From Austropuccinia psidii (taxonomy: Eukaryota; Basidiomycota; Pucciniomycetes; Pucciniales; Sphaerophragmiaceae), in assembly GCA_023105745.1 (NCBI GenBank), contig JALGQZ010000016.1, forward strand, positions 29,319,154 through 29,383,153: a stretch of 64,000 nucleotides of DNA. The letters run 5' to 3'. A program made the position numbers and the translations under genes. Under the pieces are notes generated by a model. The model searched no databases. It saw only the letters and a list, made by a program, of their open reading frames with translations, and was not told the origin of the DNA. Shown piece after piece: positions 1 to 11,050 of this stretch (position 1 is its first letter; each line of letters opens with the position of its first letter).

Positions 1-81
1 TTATTCTTTGGAGTCTTCCAAATGAGCTCCCTGATTGCTGAGTGCCAGGCCACTCTTTTTTCCCCAAGAGCCCCTTTGACA
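1..81 (+). repeat. 3' end of a family D LTR (fragment)
   Basis: The sequence gagtgccaggcc...agagcccctttgaca matches the last part of both D1 LTRs (ending at 23404 and 32765), including the terminal tgaca. The rest of the LTR lies left of the window. It abuts family C gag sequence at 82, so a family D element or solo LTR was probably inserted in C1. Confidence 0.7.
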
Positions 82-159
82 AGATTAAACAAATTGTCCA
101 TTTCTGCAGAGGAAATCAAAGAAAACACTTAATCACACCAAAAGCTACCTCTGGACCAT

Positions 160-1240
160 GTAGAAAATAGTAATGAAACAAGAATAAAACTTAAAGATTA
201 TATTAAAAGTGAAATAAGACTAATAACTAAGAAAATGCAAAAAATAAAAGAGAATAACTTAAATATTCCAAAGCTATCAACCCCATTTTCCCACATAATA
301 AGTTCAGTTAAACCAAAAGAGGAAATAACAAATCCCTTAATAACAGCATTGAGTCATGAAGACAAAAATCAAGCCTTAATGAAAGAAGAAGCTAAACTTA
401 AATAATGGAAAACACTCACAGGTGAAGCAGAATATGACTAGATATCATTTATTAAAACAATTGACATGTTTCAGGAAGATTATGCTATACCAGATGAATT
501 AATCACTGCAAGATTGCATTCTTGATTTTCAAAATCTTCAAAAATTTGGTATTATGGCACAAGCCAAGAAAATGGCAAATATACCTGGTCTTGATGGGAA
601 AATGAAATAATTACCAAGTGGGAAAATGATTCCTGGATGATAAAGTAGTAAATGAAGTTGAAAACTCATTCTTCGACTCATATAAAACTTTAAATTGGTT
701 CTTCAAGCACATTTGAAGATTTAATGAATTATATCCAGAAATGTCATAAAACATGGTGCATACAAAAATACTCAAAAAGTGTGGAGCAGAACTGGAACAT
801 ATACTGAGAAGCACATGCATAGAATCATGCTCCACACAAGGTCAAATTAATGCACCGGAAGACATAGTGAAAAGAACCAAAACTGGCAGGTCATGGAAAA
901 ATCTGGAAATAAAAACCCCAAACAAACCATTAATCAATAATAACAAAAAGAACCTTTCAAGCCAAGAAAATTCCATAAATTTGGTGGTATTGGACACTCA
1001 GCCAATAATTGTATTAATAAGGCAAAAATTGATGAAATTGTGGAAAAGGAAGACCAAAATGAAAAAAAAGATGAATATGATTCTAAAAGAGATATTGAAT
1101 AATAAGAAAGCTCTGAAAGTGATGAAATAAACATAATTAATGCACAAATTAATAATATTGATTTAATCTATGAAGTACTGGATGAAAACTCAAATTTACC
1201 ACAAGCTGGAACATCTGATACATTCCTTACAAATAGAACC
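160..1240 (+). pseudogene. C1 gag remnant
   Basis: Frames broken by many stops still read as a Ty3 Gag central region, with fragments such as TGEAEYD, ISFIKTIDMF and DELITARLHS near 412-530 and KWENDSWM near 620. This region of Gag normally forms the capsid and packages element RNA. The piece after about 840 should hold the zinc knuckle, but no clean CCHC motif survives. It runs into protease sequence at 1250. Non-functional. Confidence 0.6.
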
Positions 1241-1249
1241 AAGCCTGCA

Positions 1250-1660
1250 AAAGGAATGGGCTATACAGCCAGAAAATCAAGAATAAGTATTTTTATGTTA
1301 AAAAATCAGGAGGAAAGGATAAATCTGAACACAGGGGATTACTTTAACTGTGTTGGAAAAAGTTATTTGGAAACACTTATACCAGATTGTGACAACAAAT
1401 TTATACCAATACAAGGGGTTAAATTTAAAAGTGCAAGTGAAATAATTATAAACCTTGGAATGATTGACTTAACATTGATTTTTAACATCATTCTCAGTTT
1501 GTAATAACAAAAGTGGAATCTTTAGTAATTCATAACTGTACCAGTAACCATTTCCTACTTGGAAATGATTACTTATCAATCTATGGCATAGATATCTCTA
1601 AGTGAAAAGATAGATATTTTCCCATAGACAAAAATAAAAGACAGAAATTTGCCTTTTTAA
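1250..1660 (+). pseudogene. C1 aspartic protease remnant
   Basis: A retropepsin-like stretch starting GMGYTARKS and running through NTGDYFNCVGKSYLETLIP to FKSAS. In the family A protease at 8308 the equivalent segment reads DSGAHCSRVGKDYLDNHLP, so the catalytic Asp is Asn here and the enzyme would be dead even without the stops. The protease would have cut the Gag-Pol polyprotein. It ends in stops near 1504, with more family sequence to about 1660. Confidence 0.65.
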
Positions 1661-1859
1661 ATAAAAAAAATTATGTTTTAAAAAATGAAGAGAAAATTCC
1701 AGAAAAACACTTATTCATAAGTGAAAAACTAATAGAGGCAGAATTCAATGAATAATTTACAGAAAACATGTAAGAAAAATCCATTGACCTCTTATATAAG
1801 TACAAAGGTGCCTTTGAAACTGACAAAGAACTACTAGGTGCTATTATTGGACATGAGAT

Positions 1860-3060
1860 AGACATTATTCCAATTTTAAAAAAACTTTATCCACCCTTGT
1901 TAAGAAGGCCAGCTCATCCAGCTACACCAAGAGCTAGAGAAGCCTTAGAGGTACACATTCAAGAATTAAAGGACCTAGGGGATTTAAGGAAAGTGGGAAA
2001 TAATGAATAGGTAGAGGTTACCAAATCTATTACTATAAAATGGAAGAAGGGTAAATCAAGGATGGTAGGGGCTTTTAGAGCTTTAAAAACCTCTAACATC
2101 CCTGGAAGATATCAATTACCTATAATCTATGAGAAATTAACACAATTCTTATGGGCTAAGTTCATTACAGCAATAAATGCTCTAAAATCTTTTCAACAGA
2201 ATTTCTTAACATACAATTATAGAAAACTACTAAGGATAATAGTCACCTGTGGCATATATGAATATCTAAGAATGCCTCCTCCCATTACCAAATAATGATG
2301 AATACCATATTCCTTCAAGAACTTTTGTAGGATGGCTAATAATGTAAATTTATGATATCATAGTTTTCTCAGAAACTTAGGAAGATCACCTTACAATAAT
2401 TGAAAGATTCTTACAAAGAATAGTACAAGTGAATATGAAAATTTCCTTGAAAAGTCACATGTTGCATGTAGTGAGCTAAACGCACTGGTACATGATGTAT
2501 CTGGACTAAGCTTGGGCATGGATAAAAAAAACATAGCCAAAGTAATACTGAAACTAATGCCCCAAACTAAGAAAGAAATGCAATAATTCTTAGGATTTTC
2601 TGAGTCTTACAGGAAAAATATAGAAGCCTTTCAAAAAACTACAAAATTGTTTTGCAACCTCTGCAAGAAACAGACAGTCTATGAAATGACTAAAGAAAGA
2701 GTTAAAGCATATGGGGAACTAAAACAAGCCCTAACAAATTAACCTTTTTTCTGAATGACAGATTGAAAATTACCTTTTAAAGTAGAAATCAATGCTTCTG
2801 GAGGAGGATGAAGCTCTTCACTAAACCAAACACAAGTTGTCAATGAGAAACCTGTTTACGGACCAAGTTGCTTCATTTCAAGACAAATTAAGCCAACAGA
2901 AGTAAGGTATGGTGCAAGCCAAATTAAATGTCTTTGCCTAGTGTGGGCTTTAACAAAGCTACACTATTACCTAGATTGAAGAGTATTTGATCTTATTACA
3001 GACATTTATACTGTGAAATACCTAACAAACATGAAGACACCAAATAGAAATATGTTAAGA
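1860..3060 (+). pseudogene. C1 reverse transcriptase and RNase H remnant
   Basis: The RT fingers and palm can be read from LLRRPAHPATPRAREALE (about 1900) through KSRMVGAFRALK (2050), the cleanest open part at 2062-2295. After IYEYLRMPPPITK two stops follow and the catalytic YxDD region is unreadable. The RNase H region (2700-3050) is badly broken. The job would have been copying element RNA into cDNA. Now a fossil. Confidence 0.7.
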
Positions 3061-3872
3061 TGGCAGATTTTAATCCAGGAATACAGAGGAAATATTTAAA
3101 AAAATGCAGATGGGGTTTAGAAAAAACACCTGAAAGCCAAGCATGGGTACCACAGGAGGAAAATGATATGGAGGGAATACATGTCACAGACATTGGCACA
3201 GAATTCTTTAAAAAAGTTAAAGAAAGCTATAAGATGGACAAAAATAGAAATATTTTATGCCAACTCCCAATTAAAGACTACACAGACACATTATTATCTC
3301 TAAAGCTAGATGAATCATGGATGAAGTCATATTATGAAGGAAGATTCCACCTCCTTGATGGGATTATTCATCATAGAACCAAGCATACATGTGTTTTGAC
3401 CCAGCTGATAGAGGTTTTGTAACAATTGAACTATATGAATGCCAAGATATTTTTGTTTCTGGACATCTCTCAGAAGATAGAACAATGGAAAGGGTAAAAA
3501 GCTGTTCTGGGGCAAAATTGGAGAAAGGCTGTTGAAGAATATTTCCAAATTTGTGACAGATGCCAAAAAGAAAACACAGGCATAGGAAAGAAATTTGGAA
3601 TGATGATCCAAATCCAGGAGCCAAAATACTCATGGGAAATAGCTCATATAGATTGGGTCAAAGCTTTACCTCCAGGGAAAATAGACATCTTAATGCATTA
3701 CTAGTATTAGCTGATAGGTACAGAAAAACCCTAATGTCATTTCCATTTCATGAGGATGACACAGCTATGGACACAGCCATAATTATATGGAGTACAGTTA
3801 TTAAAAAGATATTCTTATTGCAAAATATCATATGTGATAGAGATCTCAAATTCATTTCAGCTTGATTGAAAA
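3060..3872 (+). pseudogene. C1 integrase remnant, cut by A1
   Basis: From 3060 a 120-codon open stretch covers the linker and start of integrase (EGIHVTDIGTEFF, YEGRFHLLDGIIHHRTKHT). The zinc-binding region near 3540 keeps ICDRCQKEN. The core reads AHIDWVKALPPGK, VLADRYRKT and IICDRDLKFIS, showing two of the DDE acidic positions. The third acidic residue and the C-terminal domain are missing because the A1 LTR begins at about 3873. Confidence 0.7.
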
Positions 3873-5288
3873 TTTCCGCCTGTGAATTAAAACCACAGCA
3901 CAAGCATCACAGCCAAATACAATAAACCAATGGTAAAGCTAAGATACCACCAAAACATGGATCTGAGAAAAACCAGATCAAAAGGTATCAAACAAAAGAG
4001 GAAACACACCTGTTTCCAAATATACAAGTCCCATCATCATAGGATAAAGAATAATAAAGTTATTCCTACTCAAAGTTATTGCTGAGCATAAACCTTAATT
4101 TTCACATCTCATCTGAAGTACAGAGGAAGAGGCTTAACCGCAGAAGATGGGTATTAACATTGAAGCTCCAGGTCAGGGCTATCCAATTGTACTAGACAAA
4201 CTGATCTAGCACCAAAACTAAAGAAGTTATGACCAAAATAAGTTCAAATAAGGGTGAATAAAATATTAACCTCTCATCTAACTTCTACAGTTTTAGTGTG
4301 AGATAGTGAAAGTGTGGTCTTCTTGAAAAGAGCACACTCAGGGTTATCTGATGATTTCATCCATTTCCCCATATCCCATCTACCACAAAAGGTATGGGGC
4401 AAACAAGCTCCATACAGATTTTGAGAAAATCATTCATATGGAAAACAACAATTGAACATATCATAGATTCTCCATATTTAATGTTACACATATCAAATGA
4501 TGTACCATTATGTAAATATGATACAGGCATACAAAATGAACCAAATTTGAGCTCAATATCTCTAAAACTGACAACTTTATAGCACCTTTAAGGTAAAAAC
4601 CCCCCAGTTTGGTCAATACACCTTTACTGTGGGATACGTTCCCCTAACTATGATTATGAGGTTTCAAACAGACAAAGAAGCTTGATTAAAAATCAACAAC
4701 TCATAGTTTATTCAATAATGGGGTCTCATACAGGTTCTGTACAGCTTTCTGCGGATCATACACGTCAGAAGAGCGCTGTGTGGTCCCCAGATGAAAATTT
4801 TCACCCTGTATTGGGGAAAATTGCCCAGATGCGGCTTCAAAAACACATCTGAGCCCAATAAAGAGTGTACAGGCCTTGTGAAAACCACAAGCCAGTACTA
4901 TGAAGGGGAGAATCTTCACTTCCTTCAAGTGAAGTGGTCTAGAGGACCATTCTACCCAATTTCAGGATAAAAAGGGCTCTTCCTCTGCCCAAAAGAGGAA
5001 TCCCCATCCTGCTCATTAATTCCTAGGTACTACAACTGTCCAAAACAGCTATAGCCGTGGAAAAGAATCAGGTATACTTCTAATCTTAAGTATTGTAGTA
5101 GCTATTATTGTAACCCAACAGATAATCATTGCACCCAGGGCCTTTAACAGCACTCACCACAACTAAAACTCTTTAGTAAAGCCCTTAAATACCTTTTGTA
5201 ACCCTTTTTATCAATTTTCTTCATGTCACATTCACAGTTTGAGCTGTATACATTATTTTATTTACTGTATTGTAGACTCAGCCTGACA
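3873..5288 (+). repeat. A1 5' LTR
   Basis: The right end gactcagcctgaca is followed directly by a primer binding site. It matches in reverse the A2 LTR starting tgtcaggctgag at 18576 and the solo LTR at 12544. The left end was set by aligning ccgcctgtgaattaaaacc with the solo LTR terminus tgtcagcctgtgactcaaaac in reverse. The terminal bases have decayed (tttccgcc for tgtcagcc). Length is about 1.4 kb. Small ORFs inside are chance. Confidence 0.75.
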
Positions 5289-5307
5289 TTTTGGGGGCCT
5301 GGCCATG
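5289..5307 (+). other. A1 primer binding site
   Basis: Directly after the LTR lies ttttgggggcctggccatg. The segment from TGG fits pairing with a tRNA 3' end (CCA). The A2 (tggggg actggccatg) and C2 (tgggggcccagacatg) sites share the first bases. I did not identify the tRNA. Confidence 0.6.
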
Positions 5308-5958
5308 TTTTTTGAGCTATTTGGACTATTTGTATGCAAAAAGTGAATTTTTTCTTTTCAATATTTTATTCTGACATCATTGTTGCTATTTTCAGGCATA
5401 AAGTATTAAAAATAGTAATATAATACATGTCTTTTTTTTTCAAATTTTATATAAATATATATCACTGTGGCTTTTTTTATTATTACTAATTTTTATGTGT
5501 TTTATTATAACTTAATCACCACCAGACTTATTTTTGGCATGTTTTTCATATTGAGACACTTGAAGCCACTAATATTGTTCTTTTCTAATTAAAAAGAACA
5601 CCTTGTTTCCTGATAATAACAGAATTAGAGGTGTAGTTGGGTACATTGATAATTTCACTTTACCATTACAAAACCACTTAAGATTACATTTGTTAATTAC
5701 AAGTGAATCTGTGTGATACTGGTATACAAACAGTACACCAGAAATCCACAAACCAGTATTTTTGGCATGTAATTGATAGTTTTAATTACAACATCATAAT
5801 ACTAGGGCATAATATAGCAATATAGTGCCCAGAGGCCTTCTTAGTTGTGCAAACAGAATTTTAAGAAGTCTTAACTGACATATGCCCTATTTTTCCGCTT
5901 TCATTCAGTGGGAGAAAACTTCATACCACTTGAAACCCAATAACAAGGCAATACACTA
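5308..5958 (+). other. A1 untranslated leader
   Basis: AT-rich leader between PBS and the first protein-like frame. It is homologous in reverse to 36297-36904 in A2, for example around the sequences gtacaccagaaatccacaaaccagt and ttgaaacccaat. No gene seen. Confidence 0.6.
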
Positions 5959-6962
5959 GTGAGACCTTCAGAACCAGAAGGAAAGGGCAGAGGAAAGAGG
6001 CACAGTGAAAGCCTCATTACAGCCAAGAAGTGGACACCAATTGCCACTCAGAGAAGTAAAAAACCAAAAACCTCTACATCTATAAAAGGAAAACCAACCT
6101 TAATAACTTGTACAAGGGAGATTAACACAATTAACCTAGTAGTAACCTCTAAAGGAAAATTGCAGAAAGCTGCAGATAAAAAATTTGTACAATGAACAGT
6201 CAAAGGTAAAAAGCCTCAGAGAATTAAGTTTGTGACTCCTTTCAAATACTGATATGTCACCTGTACACCTCAGGAATCAGCCGGAGGACAGAGAAGGCCT
6301 GTTCACAACCAGAATACCTGGAAGAGGACACCTTGGACACAGGGGTGGTTGGCAAGACACTGAGGGAAATCATACCCAATCTGCCATTCACCTTCCAATT
6401 CAACAAAATCCTCAAACCAAAGGACTGTAATGATATGAATCAAGTTCTTCAGCTCCACCAACTCCTCAAAGAGCTTTTCCAAGGGAGCATGGACAACAGA
6501 AGGTTCAGCCTAGAATCCCACTGGGCGGACCTTGGAGAAAGGTGCCAGAGCATATGTCTCAAAGAGATACCCTTCAAAGATCTTATGGTAATCTCCAAAG
6601 GATGGAATCCCACAAGGAAGTTCAGACTCCTGGAGGAGAGGGAAAGCAGGATAAGGGAGAATCAAGGCACCATCCAACCTATAGAAGAACAGCTGAACCA
6701 GACAGGGCCTCCCCTGATTCCTTCAGGCTTACAAGGAGCAGACCAACCCAACTCTTCACTGGCTTCACACCATTTAGGCACCTGCAGATCAGTGGCCAAG
6801 AGTCACCATTTTTCAAAATTCCAGGTAGTTTCCAGGAGAAGACAAGGATACAATGGAAAAAACAAGACTTCTTTCAGCCAAAGACAGAGAGAGTCAGACC
6901 CAATGACCCAGAAGCTGTTGGAATTGGTGAAAGAAGTACACAAGAGCCAGAAATGGTTGTGA
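5959..6962 (+). pseudogene. A1 ORF0: spliced leader protein overlapping gag
   Basis: Exon 1 (to 6205) encodes a basic, Ser/Thr-rich stretch (KRHSESLITAKKWTPIATQR) that recurs in A2 at 34209-34460. A TGA sits near its end. A 68-nt intron follows. Exon 2 (6274-6962) continues in phase as GISRRTEKACSQPEYLEEDTLDTG and is open through LKEIPFKDLMVISKGWNP to a stop at 6962. Exon 2 overlaps gag in another frame. A2 keeps the same frame. The function is unknown and I recognise no domain; comparable long frames in rust-fungus repeats suggest a real product. I used the open frame, not a clear ATG, for the left edge. Confidence 0.55.
6206..6273 (+). promoter_or_regulatory. Predicted leader intron containing the gag ATG (A1)
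   Basis: A 68-nt segment with donor caaag|gtaaaa, a branch-like tactgat at about 6247 and acceptor cacctcag|gaatc. The gag ATG at 6254 is 20 nt before the intron end. Joining the flanks puts the upstream frame in phase with the long frame ending at 6962. A2 has an intron of nearly equal length in the same place (34171-34237). Prediction only. Confidence 0.5.
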
Positions 6963-8300
6963 ATACTTTGAGAATAAACAGCTCTAGTAATAGAAATATT
7001 ACCCCACTCAGAATGAACACAATGTTGTAACACCTGAGAGTAACTCAAACAGTGATGCACTGTGTTTACAAATGTCCCAATTTGTGGAGCAAATTCAAGC
7101 AGGCCATGCTCAATTGAGAAAAGCCTCTGAAGAAACCAACAAAAGACTGAATCGAGTCTTTGAAGAGAAAAACCACTGAAAAAGGGACAGGGATTTTCTG
7201 GATTTTTTAATGTCTACCAAAACATGAAACCCCAACCACAAGGCCATGTTTTGCATAAGCCGTACCACCAAGAAGACATTAAACCAGATGTCTTGTTGGT
7301 GAATAAAGCAGGGTCTCCATTTCAATACTCAAATGGAGATAGCATGTCTTATTCTGAGAAGGAACCATTAAAACAGCTTCCAGAGGCCTCAAGCTGGCCC
7401 AAATTCTCTGGAACAGGAGAATATGATTGTATAGAGCTCATTTATTATCTTTATGGACTCTTCATTGATGTACCAAGCATACCGGATTACTGGCTTACTG
7501 ATAGATTTAATAAAGCATTCAAAGGACATGCTAGTCTTTGGTACACAGAAATGAAGGAAATCCATGGCAGAAGAAACTGGAAATAGTGGAAAAGCCAGCT
7601 AATACAAAAGTAGAGCAATGGTACTTGGATATTTCAAAAGGCCATGTTGTTTGAAAATGACAAGTACTCTGTGGACAAAAATCCATGTGAGTGGTCTCTT
7701 AGACAGTCCAAAAGGGTTAAAGCCATGGAGCCTCAAATGAACATCCAAATCAGTACTCACAAAATCCTGACACAGATGGCAGGAGAATTAGAGCATGAAA
7801 TAAAATGCAGATGAAACAAGATTTGCACTATGGATGACATTGCCAATACCTTACAAGCTTTAAGGAAGAGGACTAATATAGGGAAGGACTCTGTATATAG
7901 GAAACAGTTTAAAAGAGAAACAGCCTTACTGGTTTTAGGATAAATAAAAACCGAAAACAGCAGATTTGACCACCAAGAAGAACACTCTTCACAATCGTGG
8001 ATCAACAGATCAGTATGCTAACAAATGCCCATAGGAAAAGAAACAATTCTATGCCATTGCAAAGGTCCCAGAGCAAGAATCCCCAACAGAGGATTCTGAA
8101 TCAGACTCCATGGGTGATGCCATCAGAGAACCCTCTGATAATGACCAAGACCCAAAAGACAAATTTCTGGTGGAGTACCAAGAGGAAACACAACTAAAAA
8201 TTCAGGACAGACATTTGGAAGCAGGAATGACATGAGATACTGCAAATGAAAACTTGTGTAAACATATACAAGATGCATAGACCTTCCTAGTCACACCAAC
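6254..8300 (+). pseudogene. A1 gag
   Basis: The ATG at 6254 begins MSPVHLRNQPEDREGLF. The frame stops at about 6431, resumes as MSQRDTLQRSYGN (6542-7030), then continues after shifts as LCLQMSQFVEQ (7070) and NMKPQPQGHV (7224-7586), which holds the capsid-like LPEASSWPKFSGTGEYD. Near 7990 the zinc knuckle is ruined: NTLHNRGSTDQYANKC keeps only the last Cys, with the other two Cys and the His replaced. Gag would package element RNA into particles in the cytoplasm. Multiple stops make this copy dead. Confidence 0.75.
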
Positions 8301-8307
8301 TAGAGTA

Positions 8308-8922
8308 ATGGCATATGTACATGGGACAGCCACAAAGATGACTGTAGGTATTGGCATTGCTCAACAACCATTGATAATTGACAGTGGTGCACACTGCTCA
8401 AGAGTGGGCAAAGATTATCTGGATAACCACTTGCCAAATTGGGAGAGGCAGCTCTTGCCAACAAAGGCAAAACCTTTTAAAAGTGCATCAGGTAACATGA
8501 CATACATTGGGAAAATTATCAAAGAGATATTTATACCCCATAGGAAAGGTAATATCAGACTCAACCTAGAGTTTGTTGTGCTTCAAGATTCCCACATGCA
8601 AGGATTTTTACTGAGACCAGACTACCAGAGGATGTATGGCATTAATATTTATGATGGCAAAAACAGGCATGTTACCATTGGTACAAACAAGGAAAAGACA
8701 TTTGAACTTGATATATATCAAATTTGTACCCATGACCCCCTGGAAGAATCACTGAATGAGTTGAGAGAGGGCCAATTCAGTAAAAACCTCACCAGTAAAC
8801 AAAAACTTAGTTTACTGAAGATGCTGAGTAAAGATAGACCAGCATTTGCCATTGGTGAAGACCCTTTAGGCAAAATCAGAGGCCATGATATAGAATTATC
8901 TCTAGACATGGAAAGACCTTAA
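8308..8922 (+). pseudogene. A1 aspartic protease and Pol linker
   Basis: A 204-codon open stretch beginning MAYVHGTATKMTV. The retropepsin motif IIDSGAHCSRVGKDYL (about residues 25-40) keeps the Asp-Ser-Gly triad. The flap-side sequence and GFLLRPDYQRMYGI follow, then a linker (KQKLSLLKMLSKDRPAFAIG) leading towards RT. It ends at a TAA after DMERP. The protease would mature Gag and Pol. This is the best preserved part of A1; upstream gag stops mean it cannot be made from the normal polyprotein. Confidence 0.75.
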
Positions 8923-9612
8923 TCAACAATTCTGAGAAGGCCTCCATATCCAGAAAGCCTGGAAACTGGCAAAGAAATTGAGAAACACATCAATGAGCTC
9001 CTAGACATGGATTTCATCAGGAAGATAGGACATAATGGAATAGTGGAAATTACCACTGCTGTGCTTATCACCTGGAATGGTGGAAGATCTATGTTGTGTG
9101 GGGATTTCAGAGCCCTTAATAACTACACAAAATCTGATAGGTACCCTATGCCAAGGATACCTCATGCCCTAGACAAGCTGGCAAAAGCCAAATATATAAC
9201 CAAGATGGATTGTATGAAGGGCTTTCATCAGAATAAAGTTAAACCAAACTAAATGACATTACTCAGATTTACATTCCATATAGGTATATATGAGTACAGC
9301 AGGATGCCATTTGGCATCAAAAATGCACTAGCCCACTTCCAAAGGATGATGGACCCAATATTTCAAGAAGAAATATTGGAAGGCTGGATCATAGTATATA
9401 TTTATGACATCATTATCTACTCAGAGACAGGGGATGACCATGTGCAGTACATAGACAGGGTCCTTAATAAATGCACACTTATAAATCTGAAAATTTCACT
9501 TAAAAAGTGCAATTGTGGCCAACAAGAACTATTGGAACTAGGACATAAAGTCTCAGGCCTTTGTCTGGCCATAGACTAGAATAAAGTAGCAGAAGTGCTG
9601 AAAACACCAGTA
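8923..9612 (+). pseudogene. A1 reverse transcriptase, truncated
   Basis: RT reads from RRPPYPESLETGKEIEKH through LCGDFRALNNYTKSDRYP, ITKMDCMKGFHQN (stop at about 9250) and IYEYSRMPFGIKNALAHFQ to LGHKVSGLCLAID (stop at about 9577). The catalytic motif at 9397-9408 is YIYD instead of YIDD, so one metal-binding Asp is lost. The coding match ends near 9612 at the junction with minus-strand C2 gag. Confidence 0.8.
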
Positions 9613-10780
9613 TTCTTTATGTGTCAGGTCTTTCCATAACTCTGTTTTTCTTGTATTATCAGCAGTGACTTGATTAAATTTCATAGTTGATTTTGGTATT
9701 TCTTCTTGTGAAGCACCAAAACACTTTTCAAGGAAATTGTATATGTCTTTACTTCAGTAAATGAATTTGAAAGTTCATCAAGGACTTTTTTGTTATCTGT
9801 ATTAATAATATTTATGGCTTGTTTAATTCTTGTTTCAATTATGTCATCAGTATTGAATTTAGAATATTTGTCTGTTAATTCTTTGATAATGGGCATATTT
9901 TGCATTAATATTATTTCCAAAAGAATTGTCCTTATTAGGAGTTTTAATTGTTCTTGAAACTTTTTCAAAACACATAAGTGTTTCATTGATTTGGCTCAGA
10001 CTTAAGTATTTCATTTGAAGATTGTTACAAATGGATGAATTCTTATCAGAAACATGAGTTTTTACGTCATTTATAGCTTCATACAACTCTGGGATACAAT
10101 CAAAAAATGTCAGAAATCATTTCCGATATTTTAATCTGGCTTCCTCCTTTTTCTGCAATTCCATCATTGTTCTGGCCATCTGAAATACATTTTCCATGGC
10201 ATCCTGCTGAATCTTTGGGATTCTATAAGCCTGGCAGTGTAGCTTTGTGGCTGGTGCTTTTCCTTTGCCCTTGTTCTGGGCTTGTGGCTGATTTTTCACA
10301 TTGAAATTGCTTCTGATGGCTACTGGGGATGTTTTTGGCACTTGCTTGGGTGGTGGAGGGTTGTTTTTCCTCCATTCTGCTGCTAAACACATCATATTCT
10401 TCTTTTCCATCAATGGATGCCATGCATTGAGTACCTTGCAAGTGTTGGGATGGCCCAGGAATTTTCTCACAGTCAGGTAAGAATTCATGCAGTTTTTCCA
10501 CAGATCTGAAAGGATCTGGTACTCTTTGTGCTGTCATGCATTGTTGTAAGCCTTCTGCCTGGCTTTGTATATGTCCACTGAGGCTACTTGTGGCAGTTTC
10601 AGCTCTTTTTGAAGGTAAAACAGTACTATCAGCTTCAGAATGAAAATATTTATTGATTTGGAAGTCATCAACTGACCCTTGTCCTTCTGTAACTGATTGG
10701 CTTCTGCCATAATCACGTCTATGACCTTTTTGGGAGCTGCTTGAGGGGTTATAGCTGGCTCCTGATCTGGTTGAAGGCAT
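9612..10780 (-). pseudogene. C2 gag (N-terminal two thirds)
   Basis: The ATG at 10780 begins MPSTRSGASYNPSSSSQKGH. The frame is open for 185 codons to a TAG near 10223, continues in phase through NPKDSAGCHGKC and SEMISDIF to about 10100, then through frameshifts as MYEAINDVKTHVSDKNSS (10086-9859) and IIKELTDKYSKF (about 9900-9690). The region is polar, with likely coiled-coil character after residue 230. The match ends at LTHKE, where A1 RT is joined. The start is supported by the same layout in family A. Capsid and zinc knuckle are missing. Confidence 0.75.
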
Positions 10781-11050
10781 ATTTTATGATTAAAAAGCTT
10801 AAAATAGTAATTTTATGTCAAAAAACTTACTATTTGCCAAATTCTTTGGCTTCTGAAGGGTATTACTTATATCCAAGTTAATTAATTCAGAAGGAATTGG
10901 TTCTGGTTGATTATTCTGAGTTATAATAATTGTACTATTATGGTCAGAATTCAAAGTACTTGCAGGAATAATGCTTGTTACTGTTGAGGCTGTTTCAATG
11001 TTTTCTTGTCTTACCATGTTTTCAGACACTAAAATTAATGAAAAAGCCAA
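10534..11050 (-). pseudogene. C2 ORF0: spliced leader protein overlapping gag
   Basis: Exon 1 on the minus strand reads from about 11050 (an in-frame ATG at 11017 gives MVRQENIETASTVTS) to NTLQKPKNLAN at 10831. A 64-nt intron follows. Exon 2 (10766-10534) continues in phase as NQEPAITPQAAPKKVIDV and MAEANQLQKDKGQ and ends ARQKAYNNA. Exon 2 lies fully inside gag in another frame. Without splicing, exon 1 ends in a stop at about 10799. Function unknown, no domain recognised. The same architecture occurs in A1 and A2. Confidence 0.6.
10767..10830 (-). promoter_or_regulatory. Predicted leader intron containing the gag ATG (C2)
   Basis: On the minus strand: donor aaata|gtaagt, acceptor cttcaaccag|atcagg, 64 nt. 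The gag ATG (10780-10778) is inside the intron, 14 nt before its end, so splicing would remove the gag start. The donor is a strong consensus and the phase joins two open frames. Prediction only. Confidence 0.6.

Larger units (their letters stand above)
82..3872 (+). mobile_element. C1: decayed family C Ty3/gypsy internal region
   Basis: Reading plus-strand frames in order gives gag, protease, reverse transcriptase, RNase H and integrase, the Ty3 order. Every domain carries stops and frameshifts. The 5' part of gag is missing, replaced by LTR sequence at 1-81, and the 3' end stops within the integrase core where the A1 LTR begins at about 3873. Protease and RT wording resembles a rust-fungus Ty3 family whose gag starts MPSTRSG; the same family gag is seen in C2 at 9612-10780. 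Confidence 0.8.
3873..9612 (+). mobile_element. A1: family A Ty3/gypsy element, 3' truncated
   Basis: The order is 5' LTR, PBS, leader, gag, protease and RT on the plus strand. The element stops abruptly within RT at about 9612, where sequence changes to minus-strand family C gag. RNase H, integrase and 3' LTR are absent. The second copy A2 allowed the boundaries to be checked. It disrupts the integrase of C1 on its left. Confidence 0.8.
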
